From a virus, in IMG/VR virus record IMGVR_UViG_3300033388_000333, positions 1 through 25,381 of that record: 25,381 bases of DNA; one strand, 5' to 3'. Shown here one piece after another: positions 6,504-14,372 of this stretch (the stretch's first letter is position 1; each line of letters begins with the position of its first letter). The position numbers were made by a program, and so were the translations under genes. The notes under the pieces were generated by a model that was not told the DNA's origin, made no database searches, and worked only from the letters and a program-made list of their open reading frames with translations.

Positions 6504-7672
6504 AAAAAAGAAACTCGAATGGTCAAACTAAAAGCGGATTATATTCACTTTTCATCCCTATGGAATGGAACATGGAGGGTTTTATAGATAGGTATGGGAT
6601 GCCTGTTTTTGAAACTCCAAAAAACGCAGTAGAAGGAATCGATGGCGAAGATATATTTCAAGGGTCAGTAACGTATTGGGAAAACGAAGTAGAATCGCTG
6701 CATAGTGATCCTGATGCTTTAAATGAATTTTATAGACAGTTTCCTCGCTCAGAGTCTCATGCATTTAGAGACGAGAGCAAGCAATCTATTTTTAACTTAA
6801 CTAAAATATATCAACAAATAGACTATAATGACTCCCTCATAAAAGATCATTTTATTACTCAAGGATCTTTTAGTTGGAAAAACGGAATAAAGGATTCAGA
6901 GGTTATTTGGACTCCAAATAAAAGAGGTAGATTTTTTGTAACTTACATGCCGAAAGCTGCATTGCAAAATAATGTTATAAAAAAGAGTGGTAGATTTTTA
7001 CCAGGCAATGAACATTTAGGTTCATTTGGCTGCGACTCTTACGATATTTCAGGAGTAGTAGTAGGTAAAGGATCTAACGGTTCTTTGCATGGGCTTACAA
7101 AATTTTCTATGGAAGAAATGCCAAGTAATCATTTTTTCCTGGAATATATTGCCAGACCTCAAACTGCCGAAATATTTTTTGAAGAAGTTTTGATGGCTTG
7201 TGTTTTTTATGGTATGCCTATTTTGTGCGAGAATAACAAACCAAGACTTTTATATCATTTTAAAAACAGAGGTTACAGAGACTTCTGTTTAAATAGACCT
7301 GATAAAAATTATTCTAAACTTTCAAAAACAGAAAAAGAGTTAGGTGGTATACCAAACACTTCTGAAGACGTAAAGCAATCGCATGCAGCAGCTATTGAGT
7401 CTTACATAGAAAAATATGTAGGACTGGATCAGCAGGGTATATATAGGACCAGAGGAGATATGGGTGATATGTATTTTCAAAGAACCCTTGAAGACTGGGC
7501 TAAATTTGACATTTCTAACCGAACAAGGTTTGATGCGTCTATTAGTTCAGGGTTGGCAATTATGGCTAATCAAAAACACTTATATACACCGTCAAAAGAA
7601 ATGAGGAAAATAAGCATTAAATTTGCAACATATAACAACACTGATTCTCACAGTAGAATAAATAATAGATGA
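6491..7672 (+). CDS. terL: Terminase large subunit, C-terminal nuclease part (separate frame)
   Basis: This frame continues TerL with DVKKRNSNGQTKSGLYSLF and PMEWN, a signature of this Bacteroidota-phage terminase group, then the RNase H-like headful/cos nuclease. Candidate metal-binding acids are D182/D185 in FGCDSYDISG, E247 in PILCENNKPR and D348 in NRTRFDASIS, numbered from GTG 6491. The nuclease therefore looks intact. A start at GTG 6491 is possible but probably artificial: the first residues are the remains of a linker normally inside one polypeptide. It overlaps the N-terminal part by 13 bases in a different frame and ends in an ATGA overlap with the portal gene. If the break is real, separate translation from GTG would give a nuclease-only protein. 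Confidence 0.85.
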   Translation: MYDVKKRNSNGQTKSGLYSLFIPMEWNMEGFIDRYGMPVFETPKNAVEGIDGEDIFQGSVTYWENEVESLHSDPDALNEFYRQFPRSESHAFRDESKQSIFNLTKIYQQIDYNDSLIKDHFITQGSFSWKNGIKDSEVIWTPNKRGRFFVTYMPKAALQNNVIKKSGRFLPGNEHLGSFGCDSYDISGVVVGKGSNGSLHGLTKFSMEEMPSNHFFLEYIARPQTAEIFFEEVLMACVFYGMPILCENNKPRLLYHFKNRGYRDFCLNRPDKNYSKLSKTEKELGGIPNTSEDVKQSHAAAIESYIEKYVGLDQQGIYRTRGDMGDMYFQRTLEDWAKFDISNRTRFDASISSGLAIMANQKHLYTPSKEMRKISIKFATYNNTDSHSRINNR

Positions 7673-10104
7673 AAGAGGTAAAAATAGAAATCAATCAAGC
7701 CGCTTTCCCAGATCAGTTTGTTTCGGATAAACAAAAAGATTCAATGGAGTATGGCCTCCAAGTTGGACAGGCTATACAATATGGATGGTTTAGACGTGAT
7801 AACGGCTCGTGTCGTTTTTTTGATCAATGGGGAGAGTTCAATCGTTTGAGGCTTTATGCACGTGGAGAACAATCTGTAGCTAAATACAAAAACGAAATTG
7901 CAGTTGATGGCGATTTAAGCTATCTAAATTTGGACTGGACACCTGTTCCTATAATACCAAAATTTGTAGACATTGTAGTAAATGGTTTAAATGATCGTTT
8001 ATTCAAAGTAAAAACTTTTGCAGAAGACGCTATGTCTGCTGAAAAAAGAGATCAGTTCCAAAGACGTATTGAAAGTGAAATGGTGGCTAAACCACTGTTG
8101 CAACAAATAGAACAAGATTTTGGAGTAAATGTATTTCAAACTGAAGAGTCTGAGTTGCCTGGTAACGAAGAAGAGTTACAACTTTTTATGCAACTTAAAT
8201 ATAAGCCAGCTATAGAGATAGCAGCTGAAGAAGCGATTGACACTATACTACATCAGAATCAATATCAAGAAACAAGAAAAAGATGTGATTATGATTTAAT
8301 GACGCTTGGCGTTAGTATGGCTAAGCATCAATTTTTACCAGGGCAAGGAATACAATTAGACTATGTTGACCCTGCAAATGTTGTATACAGCTATACAGAA
8401 GATCCTTATTTTAAAGATTGCTTTTATTGGGGTGAAATAAAAACCATTCCCATGGCTGAACTTGTTAAGATAGATCCAAATATATCTAATGAAGATATGG
8501 ATAAGATTGCTAAGTATAGTCAATCCTGGTATAATTATTATAACACATCGCAATATTACGAAAACTCTATGTTCTATAGAGACACATGTACGTTGTTATA
8601 TTTCAATTATAAGACCACTCATTCTTTTGTTTACAAGAAAAAACAAATGTCTGATGGAACTTTTAAAGTTGTTGCTAAAGACGACACCTTTAATCCACCT
8701 CAAGAAATGATGGATGAAGGAAATTTTGAAAGAGTAGAAAAGAAAATAGAAGTATGGTATGATGGTATAATGGTAATGGGTACAAACATTATGTTGAAAT
8801 GGGAACTTGCAGAAAACATGGTTAGACCAAAGTCGGCTTCTCAGTTTGCGTATCCTAATTATGTTGCTGTTGCTCCAAGAATGTATAAAGGAAACTATGA
8901 GTCTTTAGTAAGACGTATGATTCCTTTTGCAGACCTTATTCAAATAACACATTTAAAAATACAACAAGTGGTTTCTCGTGTAGTTCCAGATGGTGTATAT
9001 ATTGATGCTGATGGATTAAATGAAGTAGATTTAGGAACAGGCAACGCTTATAATCCAGAAGATGCTTTACGTCTTTATTTCCAAACAGGTAGTGTTGTAG
9101 GTAGGTCTTATACCCAAGATGGAGAGTTTAACAATGCACGTCAACCTATATCGCAACTTACTTCAAGCAGCGGTTCTGGTAAGCTTCAAATGCTGATAGG
9201 TAACTACAATCATTATTTAGATATGATACGTACAGTTACAGGCTTAAATGAAGCTCGAGATGCTTCTTCTCCGAATCCTGAAGCTTTAGTAGGTGTTCAA
9301 AAATTAGCAGCATTAAGTTCTAATACCGCTACTCGACACATATTAAATGGAAGTTTATACTTAACTAAAAGACTGGCCGAAGGAATTGTAGTAAGAACAG
9401 CTGACGTAATGCAATATTCTGAATTTAAAAATCAATTTGCTATGCAGATTGGTAAATATAATTTAAGAATATTAGAAGATCTAAAAGATTTTTACTTATA
9501 CGACTTTGGTGTATTTTTAGAAATGTCTCCAGATGAAGAGCAAAAAGCTATGCTTGAACAAAACATTCAGATGGCTTTATCTAAACAAGATATTAATTTA
9601 GAAGATGCTATTGATATAAGAGAGATCCATAATTTAAAAATGGCCAATCAGTTGTTGAAAGTAAAAAGAAAGAAAAAAGCAGAAATGGAGCAAATGCAAC
9701 AGCAACAGCAACAGGCTGCTGCCGCTGAAATGCAACAACAACAATTTATGGCTCAAGCTCAAATGGAGCAACAAAAAATGGAAATGGAATTGCAAAACAA
9801 AATGCAGTTAAAGCAAAACGAAATTGCTATGGATATTGAAAAGCTTAAAAACGAAGCTCTGTTAAAAGCACAGTTGATGGAAGCAGAGTTTGGTTATAAT
9901 CTTCAATTACGTGGAATGGAACAAATGCAAATAGATGAAAGAGAAAAGTCTAAAGAAGAAGGCAAGGCTAAAAGAATTAGTCAGGCTAATAGCCAGCAAT
10001 CTAAATTAATTGAACAGCGTAAGAGAAACTTACCTCCAATAAACTTTGAGTCTAACGAAGACAGTTTAGATGGTTTTGATTTTGCTGAATTTAACCCAAG
10101 ATAA
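7669..10104 (+). CDS. Portal protein
   Basis: The 811-aa product follows the terminase and has the look of crAss-like/podoviral portals: the dodecameric ring at the capsid vertex through which DNA enters and leaves. Residues about 60-120 (GEFNRLRLYARGEQSVAKY..., then PIIPKFVDIVVNGLNDRLF) match the portal N-terminal wing. A central DYVDPANVVYSYTEDPYFKDC region and a later helix region (IPFADLIQITHLKIQQVVSRVVPDGV) match the stem/clip, followed by LTSSSGSGKLQMLIGNYNHYLDMIRTVTGLNEARD-type crown-side helices. Residues about 660-780 are a Gln/Met/Lys-rich predicted coiled coil with runs of Gln, then a basic-to-acidic tail. This is longer than a minimal portal (about 500-600 aa). The start overlaps the TerL stop (ATGA). 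Confidence 0.85.
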   Translation: MKEVKIEINQAAFPDQFVSDKQKDSMEYGLQVGQAIQYGWFRRDNGSCRFFDQWGEFNRLRLYARGEQSVAKYKNEIAVDGDLSYLNLDWTPVPIIPKFVDIVVNGLNDRLFKVKTFAEDAMSAEKRDQFQRRIESEMVAKPLLQQIEQDFGVNVFQTEESELPGNEEELQLFMQLKYKPAIEIAAEEAIDTILHQNQYQETRKRCDYDLMTLGVSMAKHQFLPGQGIQLDYVDPANVVYSYTEDPYFKDCFYWGEIKTIPMAELVKIDPNISNEDMDKIAKYSQSWYNYYNTSQYYENSMFYRDTCTLLYFNYKTTHSFVYKKKQMSDGTFKVVAKDDTFNPPQEMMDEGNFERVEKKIEVWYDGIMVMGTNIMLKWELAENMVRPKSASQFAYPNYVAVAPRMYKGNYESLVRRMIPFADLIQITHLKIQQVVSRVVPDGVYIDADGLNEVDLGTGNAYNPEDALRLYFQTGSVVGRSYTQDGEFNNARQPISQLTSSSGSGKLQMLIGNYNHYLDMIRTVTGLNEARDASSPNPEALVGVQKLAALSSNTATRHILNGSLYLTKRLAEGIVVRTADVMQYSEFKNQFAMQIGKYNLRILEDLKDFYLYDFGVFLEMSPDEEQKAMLEQNIQMALSKQDINLEDAIDIREIHNLKMANQLLKVKRKKKAEMEQMQQQQQQAAAAEMQQQQFMAQAQMEQQKMEMELQNKMQLKQNEIAMDIEKLKNEALLKAQLMEAEFGYNLQLRGMEQMQIDEREKSKEEGKAKRISQANSQQSKLIEQRKRNLPPINFESNEDSLDGFDFAEFNPR

Positions 10105-10105
10105 A

Positions 10106-10411
10106 ATGAGTAAACTAAGTAAAAAGAAAAGAAAGCAAGTTAGACCATCAGCTATTGCAAAAGAGTCTACTTCTGTACGTAAACCTAATGTTCCGACTAA
10201 GCCTCGAAGAAAGTTAAAAACTAAAAAAGAGGTTGAGGCATTCAAAAAGAAATATGGACACATAAAAGATGTTCCTAAACCTAAAATGAAGATGGGTGTA
10301 GCAGGAGGTGATTTACTGGGCGGCATGGGCAAAGGAGCTGTAAAAGGCATACGTAAAATTGCTAAGTATGTAGGAAAAAGTTTGGCTAAAAAAGCCGTTA
10401 AAAAACTATAG
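10106..10411 (+). CDS. Small, very basic phage protein
   Basis: A 101-aa protein starting at ATG 10106, one base after the portal stop; an upstream in-frame non-ATG start inside the portal gene is not needed. By count it has 28 Lys and 6 Arg against 5 acidic residues. The first 60 residues are disordered-looking, Lys/Arg/Pro-rich (KKKRK near the start, PRRKLKTKK at 33-41). After a Gly-rich hinge (GVAGGDLLGGMGKG, 64-77) the last 25 residues form a cationic amphipathic helix (VKGIRKIAKYVGKSLAKKAVKKL). No enzyme motif is visible. It could be a DNA-binding, capsid-packaged or membrane-active virion peptide. The charge and the helix are observations; the role is inference. Confidence 0.7.
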   Translation: MSKLSKKKRKQVRPSAIAKESTSVRKPNVPTKPRRKLKTKKEVEAFKKKYGHIKDVPKPKMKMGVAGGDLLGGMGKGAVKGIRKIAKYVGKSLAKKAVKKL

Positions 10412-10422
10412 AAAATAATACT

Positions 10423-10430
10423 TAAATTTG
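10423..10430 (+). promoter_or_regulatory. Bacteroidota-type promoter -7 box (TAAATTTG)
   Basis: TAAATTTG fits TAnnTTTG and lies in the 35-base gap between the basic protein and the scaffold-like gene. Initiation near 10436 would leave about a 10-base A-rich leader before ATG 10447. It would drive the scaffold-capsid pair. No clear -33 TTG is seen. The box differs in the nn positions from the TATCTTTG copies elsewhere, so confidence is lower. Confidence 0.45.
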
Positions 10431-10446
10431 TAAAAAATAAAATCTA

Positions 10447-11598
10447 ATGGAATTAAAAGTAAAAGAAGTTGGTGGCGGTCAACAAAAATCAAAAGCTGAA
10501 ATAGAAGAAAGTCTATTAAAAAATCATGAAGAAAATCTTGAATCTAAAGAATCTTCAGTGGAAAAAGTAGAAACTGCTGATCAGCCAGAGGTTGTTGAAA
10601 ACCCCACGCAAAAAGTTGAAGCTGAGGAGAAAACTCCTGAAGTAGAAACTCCTCCCACATTAGAGGTAAATGATGATAATGTTCTTTCATATATTAAAGA
10701 AAGATATAATAAAGATATTAATTCAGTAGATGAATTATTTGAAACAAAAAATTCAAATGATCCTTTACCTGAAGATGTCTTAAAATATTTTGAGTACAAA
10801 AAAGAAACAGGTCGTGGAATCGAAGACTTTTACAAATTGCAAAAGAACTACGATGAAATGGACGATGATTCTGTACTGGCTGACTACTATAGTATTCAAG
10901 AAGAAGGTCTTGATGCTATAGATATTCTTGATTTGATGGACGATAAGTTTGGATATGATGTTGATGAGGATGAAGAAAGAGATATTAAAAAAAGAAAGTT
11001 AGCCAAAAAAAGAGAACTTGCTAAAGCACGTAAGTATTTCAGCGAACAAAAAGATAAATATAAAATTCCTCTTGAGTCAAGCGGGGGTGGATTATCTGAA
11101 GATCAAGAAAAAAAACTTAATGCTTATCAGGATTATATAAAGGAATCACAAACTGTAGCTGATGAAAACCAAAAGCGATACAGTTATTTTTTAGATCGTA
11201 CAAAACAAGTGTTTAACAACGATTTCAAAGGTTTTGAATTTAGCGTTGGCGATAAAAAAATTAACTATAAGCCAGGTACGTCAGAAGAATTAATGAGTAA
11301 GCAGTCTGATGTTAACAATTGGGTCAATAAATTTATGGACGACAATGGTTTAATTAAAGATGCGGCAGGATATCATAAAGCCTTATCGGTTGCAATGAAC
11401 CCTGAAAAGTTTGCTCAATTCTTTTACGAACAAGGAGTAGCAGCAGCTGTGGATGATGTTACACGTAAATCTAAAAATATAAATATGGATGTGCGTAGAT
11501 CACCACAATTGTCTACTAAAGATAGCTTAAAAATACGTTCGGTTGGAGACAGCAGCAGTGGAAGAGGACTTAAAATTAGAAGTATTAATAAAAGTTAA
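10447..11598 (+). CDS. Putative capsid scaffolding protein
   Basis: The 383-aa product lies between portal and major capsid genes, the usual site of the scaffold. It is highly charged with no Cys. Residues 1-75 are Glu/Val/Lys-rich and disordered-looking. About 78-180 is an acidic helical region with repeated Asp/Glu clusters (DEDEERDIKK). About 180-260 is coiled-coil-like. The C-terminus is short and basic, with a duplicated element LKIRSV (361-366) and LKIRSI (375-380). Scaffold proteins typically bind the capsid protein through a basic C-terminal helix, so this tail is the likely capsid-binding part. No protease catalytic motif is evident, so maturation proteolysis is not indicated here. 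It has its own putative promoter and precedes the capsid gene by 20 bases. Confidence 0.65.
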   Translation: MELKVKEVGGGQQKSKAEIEESLLKNHEENLESKESSVEKVETADQPEVVENPTQKVEAEEKTPEVETPPTLEVNDDNVLSYIKERYNKDINSVDELFETKNSNDPLPEDVLKYFEYKKETGRGIEDFYKLQKNYDEMDDDSVLADYYSIQEEGLDAIDILDLMDDKFGYDVDEDEERDIKKRKLAKKRELAKARKYFSEQKDKYKIPLESSGGGLSEDQEKKLNAYQDYIKESQTVADENQKRYSYFLDRTKQVFNNDFKGFEFSVGDKKINYKPGTSEELMSKQSDVNNWVNKFMDDNGLIKDAAGYHKALSVAMNPEKFAQFFYEQGVAAAVDDVTRKSKNINMDVRRSPQLSTKDSLKIRSVGDSSSGRGLKIRSINKS

Positions 11599-11618
11599 CA
11601 ATTTAAAAAGTAAAAATT

Positions 11619-13076
11619 ATGGCAGTAAATGCAACCCCAGGTTTCGATTTACAACCTTCAGCACAACAAGTGCCGTTGGAAACTAACTATATCACAGACT
11701 TTAATTTCTTGAACCAGTATCTACCTGATACTTATGAGAAAGAGTTTGAAAGATATGGTAATCGATCAATTAGTTCCTTCCTAAGATTGGTAGGAGCTGA
11801 AATGCCTTCTAACTCTGACCTTATCAAATGGGCTGAGCAAGGAAGACTACACGTTAAGTATCAAAATTGTACATCAGCAGGTGCTCAAGGAGCTGCAACT
11901 GGTGTATGGACAATACCTAACAACATCTCTAACTTTAACCCTGCATTAGCAGGAGGAGCTAAAGCTTCTCTTAGAGTTGGACAAACAGTAATGATTTCAG
12001 ACAAAACTTCAGGTTCAAACTTTACGAACAAAGGAGTTGTAACAGTTGCCCCTACGGCTGGTGCACCAAACACAGTAACAATTGCTTACTATGAAGGAAC
12101 AGGTCAAGCAATGGTAGCAGGGACAGCGTGTGATATCTTTATCTATGGTTCTGAATTTAACAAAGGAACAGACGGAATGGTAGGCTCTAATGAAGCTGAT
12201 GATTTAATCTTTGACAACAAGCCAATTATTATTAAAGACAGATACGAAGTGTCTGGATCTGATATGGCTCAAATCGGATGGATTGAAGTTTCAGGAGAAG
12301 ACGGAGTAAGCGGATACCTTTGGTATTTAAAGTCTGAGCATGACACAAGACTACGTTTTGAAGACTACATGGAAACAGCGATGATTGAGGCAGTTCCAGC
12401 TGAAGCTGGTTCTGGAGCAGGTGGTTACTTCCAAGGAGTAGCTGCAGGTGCATCAGTTGCAAACCTTAACGGTTCTGAAGGTGTATTCTACGTTGTAGAA
12501 GAAAGAGGAAATGTTTTTGGTGGAGGTAACCCAACATCTCTTGCTGAGTTTGACAGCATCATCCAACGATTAGATAAGCAAGGTGCTATCGAAGAGAATG
12601 TTCTTTTCGTAAACCGTAACTTCTCATTCGACATGGACGATATGTTAGCTGCTCAAAACTCTTACGGAGCTGGAGGAACTTCTTATGGTTTATTCGACAA
12701 TGACGAAGAGATGGCATTAAATCTTGGATTCTCAGGATTCCGAAGAGGTTATGACTTCTACAAGTCTGACTGGAAATACCTTAACGACCCAACAATGAGA
12801 GGTGGTCTTGTAGGTGGAGCAATCAACGGACTATTAGTTCCTGCTGGTTCTACTACAGTATACGATCAAATCTTAGGAAAGAATGCTAAGCGTCCTTTCT
12901 TACACGTTCGTTACAGAGCTTCTGAGACTGAAGACAGACGTTACAAAACTTGGATCACTGGTTCTGCTGGTGGAGCAAGAACTTCTGATCTTGATGCTAT
13001 GCAGGTCAACTTCTTGACTGAAAGAGCAGTTTGTGTCTTAGGTGCAAACAACTTCTTCTTATTCCAAGATGCGTAA
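11619..13076 (+). CDS. Major capsid protein (HK97 fold)
   Basis: The 485-aa product matches the capsid family of crAss-like and related Bacteroidota phages (recognised from sequence style, not a search). Features in order: a short N-terminal arm (MAVNATPGFDLQPSAQQ), a TYEKEFERYGNRSISSFLRLVGAEMPSNSD helix region, WAEQGRLHVKYQN, an inserted Gly/Ala/Thr-rich beta domain at about 85-185, WYLKSEHDTRLRFEDYMETAM (spine-helix area), and the C-terminal A-domain with LGFSGFRRGYDFYKSDWKYL, RYRASETEDRRYKTW and AVCVLGANNFFLFQ. No large N-terminal delta domain is seen, consistent with a separate scaffold gene. Codon choice is shifted towards C-ending codons (aac, ttc, gac, tac) compared with neighbours, as expected for the most highly expressed virion gene. 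It is followed by a strong hairpin. Confidence 0.88.
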   Translation: MAVNATPGFDLQPSAQQVPLETNYITDFNFLNQYLPDTYEKEFERYGNRSISSFLRLVGAEMPSNSDLIKWAEQGRLHVKYQNCTSAGAQGAATGVWTIPNNISNFNPALAGGAKASLRVGQTVMISDKTSGSNFTNKGVVTVAPTAGAPNTVTIAYYEGTGQAMVAGTACDIFIYGSEFNKGTDGMVGSNEADDLIFDNKPIIIKDRYEVSGSDMAQIGWIEVSGEDGVSGYLWYLKSEHDTRLRFEDYMETAMIEAVPAEAGSGAGGYFQGVAAGASVANLNGSEGVFYVVEERGNVFGGGNPTSLAEFDSIIQRLDKQGAIEENVLFVNRNFSFDMDDMLAAQNSYGAGGTSYGLFDNDEEMALNLGFSGFRRGYDFYKSDWKYLNDPTMRGGLVGGAINGLLVPAGSTTVYDQILGKNAKRPFLHVRYRASETEDRRYKTWITGSAGGARTSDLDAMQVNFLTERAVCVLGANNFFLFQDA

Positions 13077-13090
13077 TAAGTATTAATATT

Positions 13091-13115
13091 TACCCTCGTT
13101 GTAATGACGAGGGTA
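13091..13115 (+). terminator. Hairpin terminator after major capsid gene
   Basis: A perfect 9-bp inverted repeat, taccctcgt (13091-13099) and acgagggta (13107-13115), encloses a 7-base loop and is followed by attatttttaataa. The uninterrupted T run is short (5), so this may be a partial terminator or a 3'-end stabiliser that raises capsid mRNA over downstream genes. Confidence 0.7.
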
Positions 13116-13144
13116 ATTATTTTTAATAAATTTAATTATATCAA

Positions 13145-13903
13145 ATGAAAAAAAACAAAAAATATACAGATAAAGCTTATAGGCTAATCGGAGATAAAGC
13201 CCCATTAAGCTACATGTTGGCTTCACGCCACTCAAAAAGATCGCCCCTATTATGGTTTGACGAAGAGTCAGGCGTTAACAAACCCCTAAGATATGCACGT
13301 AACCAAAAGACTCCTTTTGAGGATGATCAAGATGGTAACGCTGTTTTAGAACCAATTGTATTTGAAGACGGAATGCTTTTTGTTCCTAAGTCGAATCAAG
13401 TCTTACAAGAGTTTTTACATTACCATCCTTCTAATGGAAAGGTGTATGAAGTCATAGATAAAGAACGTGACGCTTCTGAAGAATTAGAAGTTGTTGAACA
13501 GGCTTTAGAAGCTCAGATTATTGCTAAAGGATTAAAAGGAGAAAAACTTTTAGCTGTAGCAAGAGTTCTTATAGGCTCTGGAGTAGACAGAATGACTACG
13601 GTAGAAATACGAAGAGATGTATTAATGTATGCTCAACAAAGTCCGTTTGACTTTTTAGAAACAATTAATGATCCTATGTTAGACTTGACAAATGACGTTG
13701 TTCAATTCTTTAACAATTCATTTTTAGTTTTCAAAAACAGCGGCAAAGATGTATACTTTAACTTACCTAAAAATAAAAACAAGCTTTTAACTATACCTTT
13801 TGGAGAAGACCCTTATTACATAGTGGCTTCACATTTCCAAACAGATGATGGTATTGAAACTTATAAGTTGCTTGCAAAACGACTAAAAAGTAGTAAAGAA
13901 TAA
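13145..13903 (+). CDS. Conserved phage protein of unknown function downstream of capsid
   Basis: I do not recognise a function. The 252-aa protein starts MKKNKKYTDKAYRLIGDKAP and is soluble and mixed alpha/beta. The first 95 residues (SYMLASRHSKRSPLLWFDEESG, then PIVFEDGMLFVPKSNQVLQEFLHYHP) look like a compact beta-rich domain. About 100-175 is helical and Glu/Leu-rich. The end (VYFNLPKNKNKLLTIPFGEDPYYIVASHFQTDDG) is another conserved-looking element. Similar proteins occur just after the capsid gene in related marine phages, in my memory without a role. Position points to a head or head-completion factor. It follows the capsid hairpin by about 30 bases, so its expression depends on read-through or a promoter I cannot see. 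Confidence 0.7.
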   Translation: MKKNKKYTDKAYRLIGDKAPLSYMLASRHSKRSPLLWFDEESGVNKPLRYARNQKTPFEDDQDGNAVLEPIVFEDGMLFVPKSNQVLQEFLHYHPSNGKVYEVIDKERDASEELEVVEQALEAQIIAKGLKGEKLLAVARVLIGSGVDRMTTVEIRRDVLMYAQQSPFDFLETINDPMLDLTNDVVQFFNNSFLVFKNSGKDVYFNLPKNKNKLLTIPFGEDPYYIVASHFQTDDGIETYKLLAKRLKSSKE

Positions 13904-13907
13904 AGCT

Positions 13908-13915
13908 TATCTTTG
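13908..13915 (+). promoter_or_regulatory. Bacteroidota-type promoter -7 box (TATCTTTG)
   Basis: TATCTTTG begins 5 bases after the stop of the previous gene, in the 55-base gap before ATG 13959. Initiation is expected near 13921, giving a leader of about 38 bases that includes a T8 run. It pairs with the terminator at 14313 to make a single-gene transcript. Confidence 0.62.
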
Positions 13916-13958
13916 CATTGAGAATAATCTCATATAACATTTATTTTTTTTTATAACG

Positions 13959-14288
13959 ATGGAAAAATGTTTAAAAATCAGTCTAAGTGATGCCTACCAC
14001 TTAATTCCAATTAAAAACATTCTTGGAGTAGAAGTAGGAGGGAACACAAAAGTTAACATTCTTTACAACATTGTAGGACACACAGCTACTACAGAGTCTG
14101 AAGTGTTAGGAGTAGAAATTGTTGCTACTACAGCGACAGATGCACCTAAAACTAAAGAGCAATTAAACAGTATTGTAGATGCAATTGAAAAAGCTTTGCA
14201 AACAAGTTGGCTAAACCCTTACTATGTTCTTGAGCCTAAGTACGCTATTACAGCTGTGAACCAGATTGAAGTAGAATACTCTGCATAA
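13959..14288 (+). CDS. Small probable virion protein, singly transcribed
   Basis: A 109-aa protein without Cys-rich, membrane or enzymatic features. It contains alternating hydrophobic residues typical of a beta barrel (ILGVEVGGNTKVNILYNIVG at about 19-38, VLGVEIVATTATDAP at about 49-63), then a helix (KTKEQLNSIVDAIEKALQTSW) and a final strand (NQIEVEYSA). It is bracketed by a promoter box at 13908 and a strong terminator at 14313, so it can be made separately from its neighbours and probably in large amounts. A capsid decoration or auxiliary protein would fit both the fold impression and the expression layout. No family was recognised, so this remains inference. Confidence 0.65.
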   Translation: MEKCLKISLSDAYHLIPIKNILGVEVGGNTKVNILYNIVGHTATTESEVLGVEIVATTATDAPKTKEQLNSIVDAIEKALQTSWLNPYYVLEPKYAITAVNQIEVEYSA

Positions 14289-14312
14289 GAAGAACTAACT
14301 AACTAATTATGG

Positions 14313-14347
14313 AAGAGGTCACAAAAAAAAGTGGCCTCTTTTTTTTT
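14313..14347 (+). terminator. Rho-independent terminator
   Basis: Stem aagaggtcac (14313-14322) pairs with gtggcctctt (14331-14340) over 10 bp with one G-T wobble, around an A8 loop. It runs directly into a T tract (14339-14347). This is the clearest intrinsic terminator in the window. It ends the transcript of the 109-aa gene and is followed within 3 bases by a promoter box. Confidence 0.9.
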
Positions 14348-14349
14348 GT

Positions 14350-14357
14350 TATCTTTG
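14350..14357 (+). promoter_or_regulatory. Bacteroidota-type promoter -7 box (TATCTTTG)
   Basis: TATCTTTG follows the T tract of the terminator and precedes ATG 14373 by 15 bases. Initiation near 14363 gives a leader of about 10 bases. The -33 region would fall inside the terminator hairpin; no TTG is there at standard spacing. It would start the neck-hub-fibre transcript. Confidence 0.62.
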
Positions 14358-14372
14358 TAAAAAAGAGATTTC

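Noticed and set aside
6480-6510. Programmed ribosomal frameshift joining the two terminase frames
   Set aside because: The A8 run lies after the stop of the first frame and there is no slippery heptamer before it. Family knowledge also indicates missing residues, which frameshifting cannot restore.
7618-7625. TAAATTTG box upstream of the portal gene
   Set aside because: It lies inside the terminase coding sequence. In AT-rich DNA the degenerate box should occur by chance many times over 25 kb, and this one is not of the TATCTTTG type, so it is not called a promoter.
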